NCBI RefSeq assembly: GCF_900108175.1
Contig: NZ_FNVO01000003.1
Span: 310,001 to 374,000 of the forward strand
Reading direction: 5' to 3'
Length of the DNA: 64,000 nt
Source of the DNA: Thermomonospora echinospora
Lineage (GTDB): Bacteria > Actinomycetota > Actinomycetes > Streptosporangiales > Streptosporangiaceae
A model generated the notes under the pieces. The model was not told where the DNA came from. It searched no databases and saw nothing but the letters and a program-made list of their open reading frames with translations. Positions 18,030 to 27,193 of this stretch are shown here, in pieces. Both the position numbers and the translations under genes were made by a program. Numbering within the stretch: the first letter of the stretch is position 1; every line of letters starts with the position of its first letter.

Positions 18030-18689
18030 ATGAGGGTGGCGATTGCCGGGGCCGGGGCGGTGGGGCGTTCCATCGCCCAGGAACTGCTGGAGAACGGCCA
18101 CGAGGTGCTGCTGATCGACAAGGACCCCCGGGCCATCAAGGTCGAGGTGGTCCCGCGCGCCGAGTGGCTGCTGGCCGACGCCTGCGAGATCGCCTCGCTG
18201 GACGACGCCGCGCTGGAGCGCTGCCAGGTGGTGGTCGCCTCCTCCGGGGACGACAAGGTCAACCTGGTGGTGTCGCTGCTGGCCAAGACCGAGTACGGGG
18301 TGCCGCGGGTGGTGGCCCGCATCAACCATCCCAAGAACGAGTGGCTGTTCAACGAGTCGTGGGGCGTGGATGTCGCGGTGTCCACCCCGCGGCTGCTGTC
18401 GGCCCTGGTCGAGGAGGCGGTCAGCGTCGGCGACCTGGTCCGGCTGATGACCTTCCGGCAGGGCGAGGCCAACCTGGTGGAGCTGACACTGCCCGAGGAC
18501 GCCCCGCTGGGCGGGCAGCGGGTCGGCTCGGTGACCTGGCCGACCGACACCGCGCTGGTGGCGATCCTGCGGGAGGGCCGGGTGCTGGTGCCGACCCCCG
18601 ACGACACCCTGGAGGCCGGCGACGAGCTGCTGTTCGTGGCCAACCAGGACATGGAGGACGAGCTGGCCGAGCTGCTGTCGGCCCGCTGA
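18030..18689 (+). CDS. ceoC: TrkA/RCK potassium-transport regulatory protein CeoC
   Basis: A 219-residue partner of CeoB. The N-terminal GAGAVGRS dinucleotide loop is followed by LLIDKDP (ribose-binding acidic residue at the second strand end), with a TrkA_C domain from about 140 to the end. Two RCK proteins encoded in tandem fit assembly into an octameric ring. The spacer before it carries a direct repeat of a CAACAGCACGCGG-like unit (about 17970-18010), apparently untranslated. Convergent with ktrA. Confidence 0.92.
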   Translation: MRVAIAGAGAVGRSIAQELLENGHEVLLIDKDPRAIKVEVVPRAEWLLADACEIASLDDAALERCQVVVASSGDDKVNLVVSLLAKTEYGVPRVVARINHPKNEWLFNESWGVDVAVSTPRLLSALVEEAVSVGDLVRLMTFRQGEANLVELTLPEDAPLGGQRVGSVTWPTDTALVAILREGRVLVPTPDDTLEAGDELLFVANQDMEDELAELLSAR

Positions 18690-18718
18690 GCCCGGCGGAC
18701 CGGGTCACCCGGGCCGGG

Positions 18719-19378
18719 TCACAGCAGCTCGGGGAAGCGCTCCACCTTGGCGATGGGTCCGGCGATGATGATCAGGTCGCCGTACTGCAGCACGGTGTCG
18801 GGCGTGGCGTAGGTGAACTCCTCGCCCTCGCTCTTCACCGAGACCACGGTGACGCCGTGCTTGCGGCGCAGCCCGGTCTCGCCGAGCGGCGTGCCGACGA
18901 TCTCCCTGATCGGGCGGGTCTTGGCCAGCGCGAAGTTCTCGTCGACCGCGATGTAGTCGAGCATCCGGCCGCCGACCATGTGGGCGACCCGCTCCCCCAT
19001 GTCGTGCTCGGGCAGCACGACATGGGTGGCGCCGATGCGCTCCAGGATCCGGCCGTGCTGACGGCTGACGGCCTTGGCCCAGATGTCGGCGATCTCCAGC
19101 TCGACCAGCAACGAGGTGGTCAGGATGCTGGCCTCGATGTCGCTGCCGATGCCCACGACGGCGCGGTGGAAGTCCGGCACGCCCAGTTGCCGCAGCGCCT
19201 CGATGTCGGTGGCGTCGGCGGTGGCGATGTGGGTGAGCTGCCCGGCCATCGCCTGCACCACCTTGGGCCGGTGGTCGATGGCCAGCACCTCGGTGCCCTG
19301 CCGGGCCAGCTCCAGCGCCAGCGAGCTGCCGAACCGGCCCAGCCCGATCACCACGACGGGAATGTCCTTGTCAGCCAA
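18719..19378 (-). CDS. ktrA: KtrA-type RCK regulator of the TrkH channel
   Basis: A 219-residue RCK protein: IGLGRFGSSLALELARQ dinucleotide loop at about 12-28, TrkA_C domain over the last 80 residues. A TTG start overlaps the trkH stop by 8 bases, so channel and gate are translationally coupled, the typical KtrAB order reversed (channel first). It is a third RCK protein next to CeoB/CeoC. Sequence features (VVVIGLGRFGSSLA, IDHRPKVVQ) place it with KtrA rather than CeoB/C. Confidence 0.9.
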   Translation of the reverse strand: MADKDIPVVVIGLGRFGSSLALELARQGTEVLAIDHRPKVVQAMAGQLTHIATADATDIEALRQLGVPDFHRAVVGIGSDIEASILTTSLLVELEIADIWAKAVSRQHGRILERIGATHVVLPEHDMGERVAHMVGGRMLDYIAVDENFALAKTRPIREIVGTPLGETGLRRKHGVTVVSVKSEGEEFTYATPDTVLQYGDLIIIAGPIAKVERFPELL

Positions 19379-20741
19379 CGATGGGTCGCTCCTCGGGGAG
19401 TTCGTAGCGCCGGGTGCGCTCGCGCAGCGCCAGCGCCGAGAAGATGGTCAGCGGGCCGACCCGGCCCACGAACATCAGGATGATGATCAGCACCTGCCCG
19501 GCGGCCGGCAGCTCGGGGGTGATACCGGTGGTCAACCCGACCGTGGCGAACGCCGAGATCACCTCGAACAGCACCCGGTCCAGGCTGTGCGGCGTGATGA
19601 ACATCAGCAGGAAGGTGCCCGCCGCGACCAGCCCGACGCCCAGCAGCGCGATGGTCAACGCCTGCCGCTGGACCGGCCCGGCCACCCGGCGGTGGCCGAC
19701 GTTGACGCGGTCCTCGCCCCGCAGCTCGGCCCACATCACGAAGGCCAGCAGCCCGAACGTGGTGACCTTGATGCCCCCGGCGGTGCCTGCGCTGCCGCCG
19801 CCGATGAACATCAGGATGTCGGTGGCCAGCCAGCTCTCCGGGCGCATCTGGGAGATGTCGATGACGTTCAGCCCGCCGGAGCGGGGCATCACGGCGGTGA
19901 AGAAGCCCGCCATGATCTTCACCTGGTCGGACAGCGGGCCCAGGGTCCGGGGGTTGTCCCACTCGACGGCGGTGAACAGCAGCGTGCCGCCCGCCAGCAG
20001 GACCACGCTCATCCCGACGGTGATGCGGGTGAGCACCGACCAGGTCCGGGGCCGCCGCCAGGCGCGGGCCAGCTCGAACACCACCGGGAAGCCCAGTCCG
20101 CCCAGGATGACGGCGAACGCCACCGGCAGGGACACCCACGGATCGGCGACGAACCGCATCATGCCGTCGGACCACAGCGCGAACCCCGCGTTGTTGAACG
20201 ACGAGATCGAGTGGAAGATTCCCAGGTAGGCCGCCCGGCCCGGCGGTTCCCCATAGCCCAGCGCGAACCGCAGCCCCAGCACCAGGGCCAGCACCGCCTC
20301 CGACACCAGGCTGAAGAGCACGATGTTGCGGATCACCCGGCGCACGTCGGTGCCGTGCAGGGTCTTGGTCTCCGCCTGCGCCAGCAGCCGGGCACGCAGC
20401 CCCAGCCGCCCGGAGACCAGCACCGCCAGCAGGGTGGCCAGGGTCATGATGCCCAGCCCGCCGGCCTGGATCAGCGCCAGGATCACCACCTCGCCGAAGC
20501 CCGACCAGTGCGGGTCGACGTTCACCGTGACCAGCCCGGTCACGCACACCGCCGAGGTGGCCGTCAGCAGCGCCCGCAGCAGGCCCGCCGAGTCTCCGGA
20601 GGTGGTGGCCGCCGGCAGCATCAGCGCGACGGTGCCCAGGGTGATGGCGGCGGCGAAGCCGCCGACGATGAGCTGTGCCGGATGGCGGAACCGGGACAGC
20701 AGCGCGGAGGTCAGCGGGGTACGCCGGGGCAGAAGGCTCAT
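19371..20741 (-). CDS. ktrB: TrkH/KtrB-family potassium channel subunit
   Basis: A 456-residue membrane protein with the fourfold M1-P-M2 repeats of Trk/Ktr channels. Selectivity-loop stretches are seen at TSAVCVTGLVTVN, SSFNNAGFALW, GGGSAGTAGGIKVTT (the KtrB gating loop region) and ISAFATVGLTTGITPE. The short N terminus before the first M1 is the KtrB layout. Coupled to ktrA by an 8-base overlap. It mediates K+ (possibly Na+-coupled) uptake. Confidence 0.92.
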   Translation of the reverse strand: MSLLPRRTPLTSALLSRFRHPAQLIVGGFAAAITLGTVALMLPAATTSGDSAGLLRALLTATSAVCVTGLVTVNVDPHWSGFGEVVILALIQAGGLGIMTLATLLAVLVSGRLGLRARLLAQAETKTLHGTDVRRVIRNIVLFSLVSEAVLALVLGLRFALGYGEPPGRAAYLGIFHSISSFNNAGFALWSDGMMRFVADPWVSLPVAFAVILGGLGFPVVFELARAWRRPRTWSVLTRITVGMSVVLLAGGTLLFTAVEWDNPRTLGPLSDQVKIMAGFFTAVMPRSGGLNVIDISQMRPESWLATDILMFIGGGSAGTAGGIKVTTFGLLAFVMWAELRGEDRVNVGHRRVAGPVQRQALTIALLGVGLVAAGTFLLMFITPHSLDRVLFEVISAFATVGLTTGITPELPAAGQVLIIILMFVGRVGPLTIFSALALRERTRRYELPEERPIVG

Positions 20742-20760
20742 TCGAAAGGGGGGTGGCGGA

Positions 20761-21444
20761 TCAGGTGGAGGGTTTGCCCTGCAGTGGAGTGCGGCCCCGG
20801 GCCAGCACCCAGACCATGGCGCCCAGGGCGGCGACCTGCAGCGGCCAGCCCAGGGCGATCTTGCTGGCGCCCAGCCAGCCGACTTGACCGGCCAGGTACA
20901 GCGGGTACTGCACCACCACCCGCAGCGCGCACGGCAGGATCAGGAACCAGGTCAGCCGGGAGCACAGCTTCACGATGCCGGGGTCGGCGCGCCAGGCGGT
21001 GGGGTCGCCGGTGACCGACCCGATGATGAACCCCACCACCGGCCAGCGCACCAGCACCGAGAAGATCATGGCCGCCGCATAGCCGGCGTTGTAGAGGATC
21101 CCGGGCAGGAAGGCGTCCTCGGCCTTGCCCGAGCGCAGCGCGAAGAACGCCGCGATGGCGATGCCCAGCAGGCTGTTGATCACGAACTGCGGGGTGGAGC
21201 GCTGCACCAGCCGTACCACCAGCAGCACCACGGCGGAGATCACGCCGACGACGACCGCGGTCCTGACCTGGTGGGTGAGCACGTAGGTGGCGGTGAAGCC
21301 GATGGTGGGCACGGCCGCCTCGACCATCCCCCGCACGCCGCCCAGCGCCTTGGACAGCTGGGCGCGCACCGCCGCCTCGACCGTGTCGTAGGTGACCGGC
21401 CGCTCCCGCGCCGGCTCGGTGTCGGTGGCCGCCGCGTCGCTCAT
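20761..21444 (-). CDS. DUF3159 membrane protein
   Basis: A 227-residue protein with about six hydrophobic segments (for example VGVISAVVLLVVRLV, INSLLGIAIAAFFAL, WPVVGFIIGSVTGDP), matching the actinobacterial DUF3159 family (Rv2693c position). Function is unknown. The ATG overlaps the OB-fold gene stop by 4 bases, and ktrB starts 20 bases after its end, so OB-fold, DUF3159, ktrB and ktrA probably form one operon. The coupling with K+ channel genes hints at envelope or ion homeostasis, by inference. Confidence 0.87.
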   Translation of the reverse strand: MSDAAATDTEPARERPVTYDTVEAAVRAQLSKALGGVRGMVEAAVPTIGFTATYVLTHQVRTAVVVGVISAVVLLVVRLVQRSTPQFVINSLLGIAIAAFFALRSGKAEDAFLPGILYNAGYAAAMIFSVLVRWPVVGFIIGSVTGDPTAWRADPGIVKLCSRLTWFLILPCALRVVVQYPLYLAGQVGWLGASKIALGWPLQVAALGAMVWVLARGRTPLQGKPST

Positions 21445-21863
21445 GAGGTCCCTCGCAGCTCGTAGCGGGGGTTGAACATGGTCTTGCGGCCGTCCTGCAC
21501 GCTCACCAGCCCCTCGGCCCGCAGCCTGCGGCCGGGCTCGATGCCGGCGATCTTGCGGCGGCCCAGCCAGACCAGGCTGATCACATCGGTCCCGTCGTAG
21601 AGCTCGGCCTCCAGGGCCGGAGCGCCACCTCGCGGTCGCAAAGTCACGGTCCGTAGCGTACCCGCCACGCAGGCCCGGCTACGCTCCCCGCACCCGGCGA
21701 TCGGGGTGGCCCCCTCCTGACCGGTGCTCTGCTGCAGCTCCTCGGCCTCCAGCTCGTCCCGGCTCGACGCCAGGCGGCGCAGGAACCTCCGCAGCCCCCG
21801 CTCCCGCGCGGGCCCGGGTGCGCCGCCCGCCCCCACGGCCGACTCGGCCGGCACCTCGTCCAT
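21441..21863 (-). CDS. OB-fold nucleic-acid-binding domain protein
   Basis: A 140-residue protein. After a Gly/Ala/Arg-rich N-terminal third, a helix (GLRRFLRRLASSRDELEAEELQ) leads into a compact OB fold (about 60-140) with VAGTLRTVTLRP, LEAELYDGTDVISLVWLGRRKIAGIEPGRRL. Rv2694c-position member of a conserved actinobacterial pair with DUF3159 (4-base overlap). Single-strand nucleic-acid binding is the family expectation; no target is known. Confidence 0.85.
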   Translation of the reverse strand: MDEVPAESAVGAGGAPGPARERGLRRFLRRLASSRDELEAEELQQSTGQEGATPIAGCGERSRACVAGTLRTVTLRPRGGAPALEAELYDGTDVISLVWLGRRKIAGIEPGRRLRAEGLVSVQDGRKTMFNPRYELRGTS

Positions 21864-21964
21864 GCTGACAGGCTAGAGCACCACAAGGCCGGGCGAACCA
21901 GTTGACGCCCGGCGTTTCACTTCCCGGCCCCGGCCCGGCCGCCGGCGGTCAGGCGATCGGGCGG

Positions 21965-23242
21965 TCAGAGGTAGCGCAGCCACAGGTACGGGGCGCACAG
22001 CGCGACGGTCACCAGCGTGACGACGATGCCGTACTTGGTGAAGTGCCAAAAGCCGATGGGATGGCCGTTGCGGGCGGCGATGCCGAGCACCACGACGTTG
22101 GCGCTGGCCCCCACGGCGGTGGCGTTGCCGCCCAGGTCGGCGCCCAGCGCCAGCGCCCACCACAGCACCTGGCCGTCCGGCCCGGCGTCGCCGACCAGCT
22201 CGGCGACGATCGGGCTCATGGTGGCGACGTAGGGGATGTTGTCGATGATCGCCGAGATCCCGGCCGAGCCCCACAGCAGCAGCATGGCCGCCAGGCCCAG
22301 CCGCCCCTGGGTGGCCTCGGCCGCGCTCTCGGAGATCCGGCCGATCACCCCGCTGTGCACCAGCCCGCCCACCATGACGAACAGACCCATGAAGAACACC
22401 AGGGTGGACCACTCGACCTCCGCCAGCGCCTGCTCGGTGGTGACCTTGGTGGCCGCCACCAGCAGCCCGGCGCCCAGCAGCGCGACCACCGACGGCTCGT
22501 AGTGCAGCACCGGGTGCAGTACGAACGCCGCGATCACCAGGCCCAGCACCGCCAGGCCCTGGACCAGCAGCCGCCGGTCGGTGATGGCCTCGCGTTCCTC
22601 CAGCTCCATCACCTCGGCCGCCAGATCGGGGTCGTAGCGGAACGCCGCGCGGAACAGCCACCGGCACAGCAGGCAGAACACCACCAGCAGCCCCACCACC
22701 AGCGGCGCCAGATGGACCAGGAAGTCGTTGAACGACAGGCCGCCGCGGCTGGCGATGATGATGTTGGGCGGGTCGCCGACCAGGGTGGCGGTGCCGCCGA
22801 TGTTGGAGGCCATCACCTCGGCCATCAGGTACGGGACCGGGCTGAGCGCCAGCCGCTCGCATACCAGGAAGGTGACCGGGACGACCAGCAGCACGGTGGT
22901 GACGTTGTCCAGCAGCGCCGAGACCACCGCGGTGATCACCACCAGCATCACCATCAGCCGGTACGGCCGGCCCCGGGCCCGCTTGGCCGCCCAGATCGCC
23001 ACGTACTCGAACCCGCCGGTCTGCCGCAGCACCGAGACGATCACCATCATGCCCAGCAGCAGGAAGACGACGTTCCAGTCGATGCCGCTGTCCTGGGAGA
23101 AGAAGGCGTGCTCGGCGTCGGTGACGTGCAGCAGCAGCATCAGCGCCGCCCCGCCCAGCGCGGCGGCGGTGCGGTGGATGCGCTCGGAGGCGATCAGCGC
23201 GTAGGCGGCGGCGAAGATGACGATCGCGGCAGCGGCGCTCAC
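21965..23242 (-). CDS. ArsB/NhaD (SLC13-like) ion transporter
   Basis: A 425-residue permease with about 11 TM segments. The ion-transporter signature segments are [12 protein letters not shown] and [19 protein letters not shown] in the first half, and the inverted second-half counterpart [15 protein letters not shown] with [17 protein letters not shown]. These are typical of the CitT/ArsB/NhaD superfamily; substrate (arsenite, Na+/H+ or dicarboxylate) cannot be assigned. The GTG start follows GGAGGAA. It is divergent from a CBS-domain gene; similar pairs occur in other actinobacteria. Confidence 0.88.
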   Translation of the reverse strand: MSAAAAIVIFAAAYALIASERIHRTAAALGGAALMLLLHVTDAEHAFFSQDSGIDWNVVFLLLGMMVIVSVLRQTGGFEYVAIWAAKRARGRPYRLMVMLVVITAVVSALLDNVTTVLLVVPVTFLVCERLALSPVPYLMAEVMASNIGGTATLVGDPPNIIIASRGGLSFNDFLVHLAPLVVGLLVVFCLLCRWLFRAAFRYDPDLAAEVMELEEREAITDRRLLVQGLAVLGLVIAAFVLHPVLHYEPSVVALLGAGLLVAATKVTTEQALAEVEWSTLVFFMGLFVMVGGLVHSGVIGRISESAAEATQGRLGLAAMLLLWGSAGISAIIDNIPYVATMSPIVAELVGDAGPDGQVLWWALALGADLGGNATAVGASANVVVLGIAARNGHPIGFWHFTKYGIVVTLVTVALCAPYLWLRYL

Positions 23243-23385
23243 CCTGCGTTCCTCCGGTCAGCGGTAACGGACATTGCGGCACGAACAGTGCCGAACAATG
23301 CCGACCAGGCTTCCCGGCTCACCTTTGCGACACCCTAGCGGGCCCGGTCACGGCAGCCGGCACCAGCCGGGGGTAGCGTCGAAGG

Positions 23386-23847
23386 GTGCTCGCCCGTGAA
23401 CTGGCCAGGGACTTCCCCACCATCGACCTGGACAGTGACGCGCTGGAGGCCGCCCGACTGCTGGTCGAGCGCGGGCTTCCGGGGCTGATCGTCGTGGACT
23501 CCGCCCGCCATCCGGTGGCGGTGCTGCCCGGTTCGCAGTTGCTGCGGTTCGTCGTACCCCGCTACGTCCAGGACGATCCGACGCTGGCGCACGTGTACGC
23601 CGAGCGGCAGGCCGACCGGCTGGCCGACCGGCTGCGCGGGCACCGGGTCCGGGACCTGCTGCCGGAGCGGCCCCAGCGGCTGCCGGTGGTGGAGGGCGGC
23701 GCCACCGCGATGGAGATCGCCGCGTTGATGGCGGCCGAGCACAGCCCGCTGGTCGCGGTGGTGGAGTCCGGGAGCGGTCCCGAGCCGCCGATGATCGGCG
23801 CGATCTCGGTGGTGGACCTGCTGGCGCGGGCGCTGCCCCCGCGCTGA
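23386..23847 (+). CDS. CBS-domain protein
   Basis: A 153-residue cytosolic protein made of a CBS-domain pair (Bateman module): first CBS about 10-60 (ALEAARLLVERGLPGLIVVD), second about 80-145 (VRDLLPERPQRLPVVEGGATAMEIAALMAAEHSPLVAVVE). Such modules bind adenosine nucleotides and gate transporters. Divergent from the ArsB/NhaD-like permease gene 143 bases away, which is the likely partner by context. GTG start with AGGG nearby. Confidence 0.85.
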   Translation: MLARELARDFPTIDLDSDALEAARLLVERGLPGLIVVDSARHPVAVLPGSQLLRFVVPRYVQDDPTLAHVYAERQADRLADRLRGHRVRDLLPERPQRLPVVEGGATAMEIAALMAAEHSPLVAVVESGSGPEPPMIGAISVVDLLARALPPR

Positions 23848-23895
23848 CGTCCGGGCGTCAGCGCCCCGAACGGGTGGGCGGGCCGGGACCGCGGC

Positions 23896-23918
23896 GGCGG
23901 AGGCGCCGCCTCCCCGCC
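23896..23918. terminator. Hairpin between CBS and DUF3710 genes
   Basis: ggaggc (23899-23904) pairs with gcctcc (23908-23913) around GCC, with partial extension on both sides. It sits between two convergent stops. Confidence 0.4.
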
Positions 23919-23952
23919 ATGACCCGGGACGGTCACGACGGGGACGGCCGGC

Positions 23953-24774
23953 TCAGCGGACCTCGGTGATCTCGGGACCGCGCTCGAACGGGTCGAAGGT
24001 GTCGGACCCGCCCTCCTCCTGCTGCTCGCCGGCGGCCTCGGAGAACTCCTTGGGCAGGGTCAGCGGCAGCAGCTCGCGCGGCGGCATCGGCTGCTCGCCG
24101 CGCAGCACCACGATGTTGCGGAAGACGTCCTCGAGGACCTGCCACTGCTCCTCGTCCTCGATGGCGGCGCCCTGCACCACGCCCTGCAGGAACCAGCGCG
24201 GGCCGTCCACCCCGATGAACCGGATCGGCTGCCAGGCGTAGCCCTGCTCGATCACTTCCTGCGGGATCTGCTCGCGCACCTCCGGCGGCATCTCGTTGAG
24301 TACCTCCTCGGTGAGCTGGGCCGGCAGCATGGCCAGCAGCTCGGTGCCGAACGGGCCCTCACGGTCCTCGGCCTGCCCGCCGGCCTGCTCGGTGATCTCG
24401 GTGGCGGTCTCCCGGCGGATGTCATCCCAGATCCCGCTGCGCTTGGGCGCGGCGAACGCCTGCACCTGCAGCACGCTCTCGGCGTGCTGCACCAGCACCG
24501 ACACCGGCCGCCCGTTGAGCGGGTTGCCCTCGGCGTCCACCTCGGTGGCCTCGAAGTTCACCTGAAAGCCCAGGCCGGGGCCGACCGGGACCTGGATGGA
24601 GCCGAAGTCCAGGCGCTCCAGCTCGGGGTAGGAGTCGCCCGAGTCCCAGGGGCCGGCGGCACCGCCCGCCTCGCCGGCGGGGGCGTCGTCCGTCTCGACG
24701 GCGTCCGCCTGCTCGCCGGCCTGTTCGAGGGTGCTGTCCGATTCCTCGTCCTGGCGACGACGTCGAATAGGCAC
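23953..24774 (-). CDS. DUF3710 protein
   Basis: A 273-residue cytosolic protein of the actinobacterial DUF3710 family (Rv2696c position). A basic start (MPIRRRR) and an acidic Gln/Glu/Ala stretch (to about 45) precede the conserved core: YPELERLDFGSIQVPVG, NFEATEVDAEGNPLNGRPVSVLVQHAES, APKRSGIWDDIRRE and WFLQGVVQGAAI. The C terminus is again acidic. The GTG start has GAAGGAG 7 bases upstream. It follows dut on the same strand with 55 bases between, a conserved pair. Function unknown. Confidence 0.88.
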   Translation of the reverse strand: MPIRRRRQDEESDSTLEQAGEQADAVETDDAPAGEAGGAAGPWDSGDSYPELERLDFGSIQVPVGPGLGFQVNFEATEVDAEGNPLNGRPVSVLVQHAESVLQVQAFAAPKRSGIWDDIRRETATEITEQAGGQAEDREGPFGTELLAMLPAQLTEEVLNEMPPEVREQIPQEVIEQGYAWQPIRFIGVDGPRWFLQGVVQGAAIEDEEQWQVLEDVFRNIVVLRGEQPMPPRELLPLTLPKEFSEAAGEQQEEGGSDTFDPFERGPEITEVR

Positions 24775-24829
24775 GACTCACGCTCCTTCTTCACTGTGCT
24801 CGATCTGACCGCTGCGTAGCGCGCTCAGC

Positions 24830-25330
24830 CTAGTTGTGCCCGGCCTCCGGCGCCGCCGCCGACAGTCCGCCGGTGGAGCCGAAACCGTTGTCGCCGCGGA
24901 CCGATCCGGGGAGCGCGGAGACCTCGTGGAAGGCCGCCCGCTCGACCCGCTGGACGACCAGCTGGGCGATCCGGTCGCCGCGGCGCAGCCGGACCGGATG
25001 ACGGAGGTCGGTGTTCAGCAAGGTCACTTTGATCTCACCCCGGTATCCGGCGTCGACCGTACCGGGCGCATTGACGATCGTGACCCCAAACCTAGCGCCC
25101 AAACCGGACCTTGGGTGAACAAAGGCCGCATATCCGTCCGGGAGCGCGATGGCGATCCCGGTGGGCACCACCGCGCGCTCGCCCGGCCCCAGCTCCACGT
25201 CGACGGCGGCGAACAGGTCGGCCCCGGCGTCGCCCGGGTGGGCGTACGAAGGCAGGGGCAGCCCGTCGTCGAGCCGCCGGATCAGCACGGGGACGTCCCC
25301 GTGCGCGTGGGGAGCGCTCTTGTTCGTCAA
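24830..25330 (-). CDS. dut: dUTP diphosphatase
   Basis: A 166-residue trimeric dUTPase that hydrolyses dUTP to dUMP and PPi, keeping uracil out of DNA and supplying thymidylate synthesis. All five motifs are present: [12 protein letters not shown] (1), [11 protein letters not shown] (2), [13 protein letters not shown] with the catalytic Asp (3), [11 protein letters not shown] (4) and [10 protein letters not shown] (5). The start is TTG, with GGAAGAA 5-6 bases upstream. Head of the dut-DUF3710 unit; the 496-base region upstream separates it from a P450 gene on the other strand. Confidence 0.96.
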   Translation of the reverse strand: MTNKSAPHAHGDVPVLIRRLDDGLPLPSYAHPGDAGADLFAAVDVELGPGERAVVPTGIAIALPDGYAAFVHPRSGLGARFGVTIVNAPGTVDAGYRGEIKVTLLNTDLRHPVRLRRGDRIAQLVVQRVERAAFHEVSALPGSVRGDNGFGSTGGLSAAAPEAGHN

Positions 25331-25826
25331 GGATTCTTCCCAGAGTCACGGGTCAGGGCACCACGGTCGGGACACGCGGTCCGCGGCACGGCCACACGAC
25401 CATACCGAGCACCGTGTCCCACCGGGGCCGCGAGCACGTCGCCACAGGTCCGCTCCCCCACGTGGACGGCGTCCCGGGCGGCATGACTCACGGACGGTAA
25501 CCCTATCCGCCCGGGAACCCGTGCGGGCCCTCGAACGCCGTCCGCGCGGCCTCTTCTCCGATGCTCCCTTCGCTCCGGAGGGTTCGCCCGTGCTCGTCGC
25601 CGATGTTCCCCGGTCGTTCCTCGGCCCCTGCCCCACGGCCTGGTCCGGGCGTTGACGCAGGCGTTCGCCCTGCCGGCGTCGGGCATCTACCCGCTGGTGA
25701 CGGCGGCGTGGCCGGCGGCCGGACGGGCGGCGGGGCGCAGTGCCTCGCCGGTGCGCCCTTGACGGCGTCCCTGGCCTTGGGTTCGATGAAACCGAACGGG
25801 ATTCGGCCGGATCGAGGTGATCGAGG
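25331..25826. other. Non-coding spacer between dut and the P450 gene
   Basis: This 496-base spacer is at the left edge of an insertion. No ORF with recognisable family features is seen. An in-frame stretch at about 25630-25761 reads as a short hydrophobic segment (TQAFALPASGIYPLVTAAWP) and could be the decayed tail of a membrane protein, but that is weak. It must hold the divergent promoters for dut and the P450 gene; I could not identify confident -35/-10 pairs. Confidence 0.4.
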
Positions 25827-27113
25827 ATGGCGCAGCCGCTGCGCGAGGCGGAGATCGACCTGTCGGACCTGGAGTTCTGGGGCCGGCCCCGGCGGCAGCG
25901 GGAGGCCGCGTTCGCGGCGCTGCGGGCCCGCGAGCGGCCCGTCTTCTTCCGCGAGCTGAAGGTGCCGTTCATCAGGAGCGGCCCCGGTTACTACGCGCTG
26001 GTGCGGCACGCCGATGTGGTGGAGGCCAGCCGCCGGCCGGACGTGTTCAGCAGCGAGCCGTGCAGCACCAGCATCGCCGACCAGCCGGCCTACATGGCCC
26101 GGTACTTCGGCTCGATGATCAACATGGACGATCCCCGGCACGCCAAGATCCGGCGGATCGTGTCGCGGGCGTTCACCCCCCGGGTGCTGGCCAAGCTGGA
26201 GGCCGACCTGCAGACCGCGGCCACCCGCATCGTGGACGACCTGGTCGCGCGGGGTCCCGGCGACTTCGTCGAGCAGGTGGCCGCGCGGCTGCCGGTGGCG
26301 GTCATCTGCGACATGATGGGCATCCCCGCCGAACGCCGGGCGATGGTGCTGGAGCGCACCAACATCATCCTCGGGCTCGGCGACCCGGAGTACTCCGGCC
26401 TGGAGCCGACCGCCTCCCCCGACGGCTTCACCCGCCCGGCGGCGCTGTACGGGCTGCTGCGGGTGATGACGGCCGGCTACGAGCTGAACCACCTGGCGAT
26501 GCGGCTGGCCCGGCGCCGCCGCCGCGAGCCCGGCGACGACCTGGTCTCCGCCCTGGTGCGGGCCGAGGTGGACGGTGAGCGGCTGACCGACCAGGAGATC
26601 GGCTCGTTCTTCATCCTGCTGGTGGTGGCCGGCAACGAGACCACCCGCAACGCGATGGCGCACGGCCTGAAACTGCTCACCGACCACCCGGACCAGCGGG
26701 CGCTGCTGCTGGCGGACTTCGAGGGCCGCATCGGCGGCGCCGTCGAGGAGATCGTGCGGATGTCCACCCCGGTCATCCAGTTCCGCCGGACGGTCACCCG
26801 CGACCATGAAATGAACGGGCACCAGTACCGGACCGGCGACAAGGTGCTGCTGTTCTACAACTCCGCCAACCGGGACGAGGCGGTGTTCGAGAATCCCGAC
26901 GTCTTCGACATCACCCGCAGCCCCAACCCGCACGTCGGGTTCGGCGGGCCGGGGCCGCACTACTGCCTGGGCGCCAACCTGGCCCGCCGCGAGATCACCG
27001 TCATGTACCGGGAGCTGTTCACCCGGCTGCCCGGCATCCGTGCCGCCGGACGGCCCGACCGGCTGTACTCCAACTTCATCAACGGCATCAAGCACCTGCC
27101 CTGTGCGTTCTGA
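25827..27113 (+). CDS. Cytochrome P450, CYP124-like
   Basis: A 428-residue soluble P450. Seen: I-helix AGNETT (268-273), K-helix EEIVR (E308, R311), and heme loop [12 protein letters not shown] with axial Cys380. N-terminal and core wording ([54 protein letters not shown] at the end) is closest to mycobacterial CYP124 and then CYP125, which omega-hydroxylate methyl-branched lipids and cholestenone (recalled, not aligned). Two acyl-CoA dehydrogenase genes follow, as cyp125-fadE28-fadE29 in the cholesterol side-chain operon. No ferredoxin is encoded nearby. Confidence 0.92.
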   Translation: MAQPLREAEIDLSDLEFWGRPRRQREAAFAALRARERPVFFRELKVPFIRSGPGYYALVRHADVVEASRRPDVFSSEPCSTSIADQPAYMARYFGSMINMDDPRHAKIRRIVSRAFTPRVLAKLEADLQTAATRIVDDLVARGPGDFVEQVAARLPVAVICDMMGIPAERRAMVLERTNIILGLGDPEYSGLEPTASPDGFTRPAALYGLLRVMTAGYELNHLAMRLARRRRREPGDDLVSALVRAEVDGERLTDQEIGSFFILLVVAGNETTRNAMAHGLKLLTDHPDQRALLLADFEGRIGGAVEEIVRMSTPVIQFRRTVTRDHEMNGHQYRTGDKVLLFYNSANRDEAVFENPDVFDITRSPNPHVGFGGPGPHYCLGANLARREITVMYRELFTRLPGIRAAGRPDRLYSNFINGIKHLPCAF

Positions 27114-27193
27114 CCCCTGCCTCCCACCGGAGGAACACCGGTCGGGCGACCCCGCTCCGGCAGGGCGCCCGGCCCGACCCTAGGAGAGACCGA

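Noticed and set aside
18690-18720. Terminator between ceoC and ktrA
   Set aside because: Only an interrupted CCCGG-rich pairing with mismatches is seen, not convincing.
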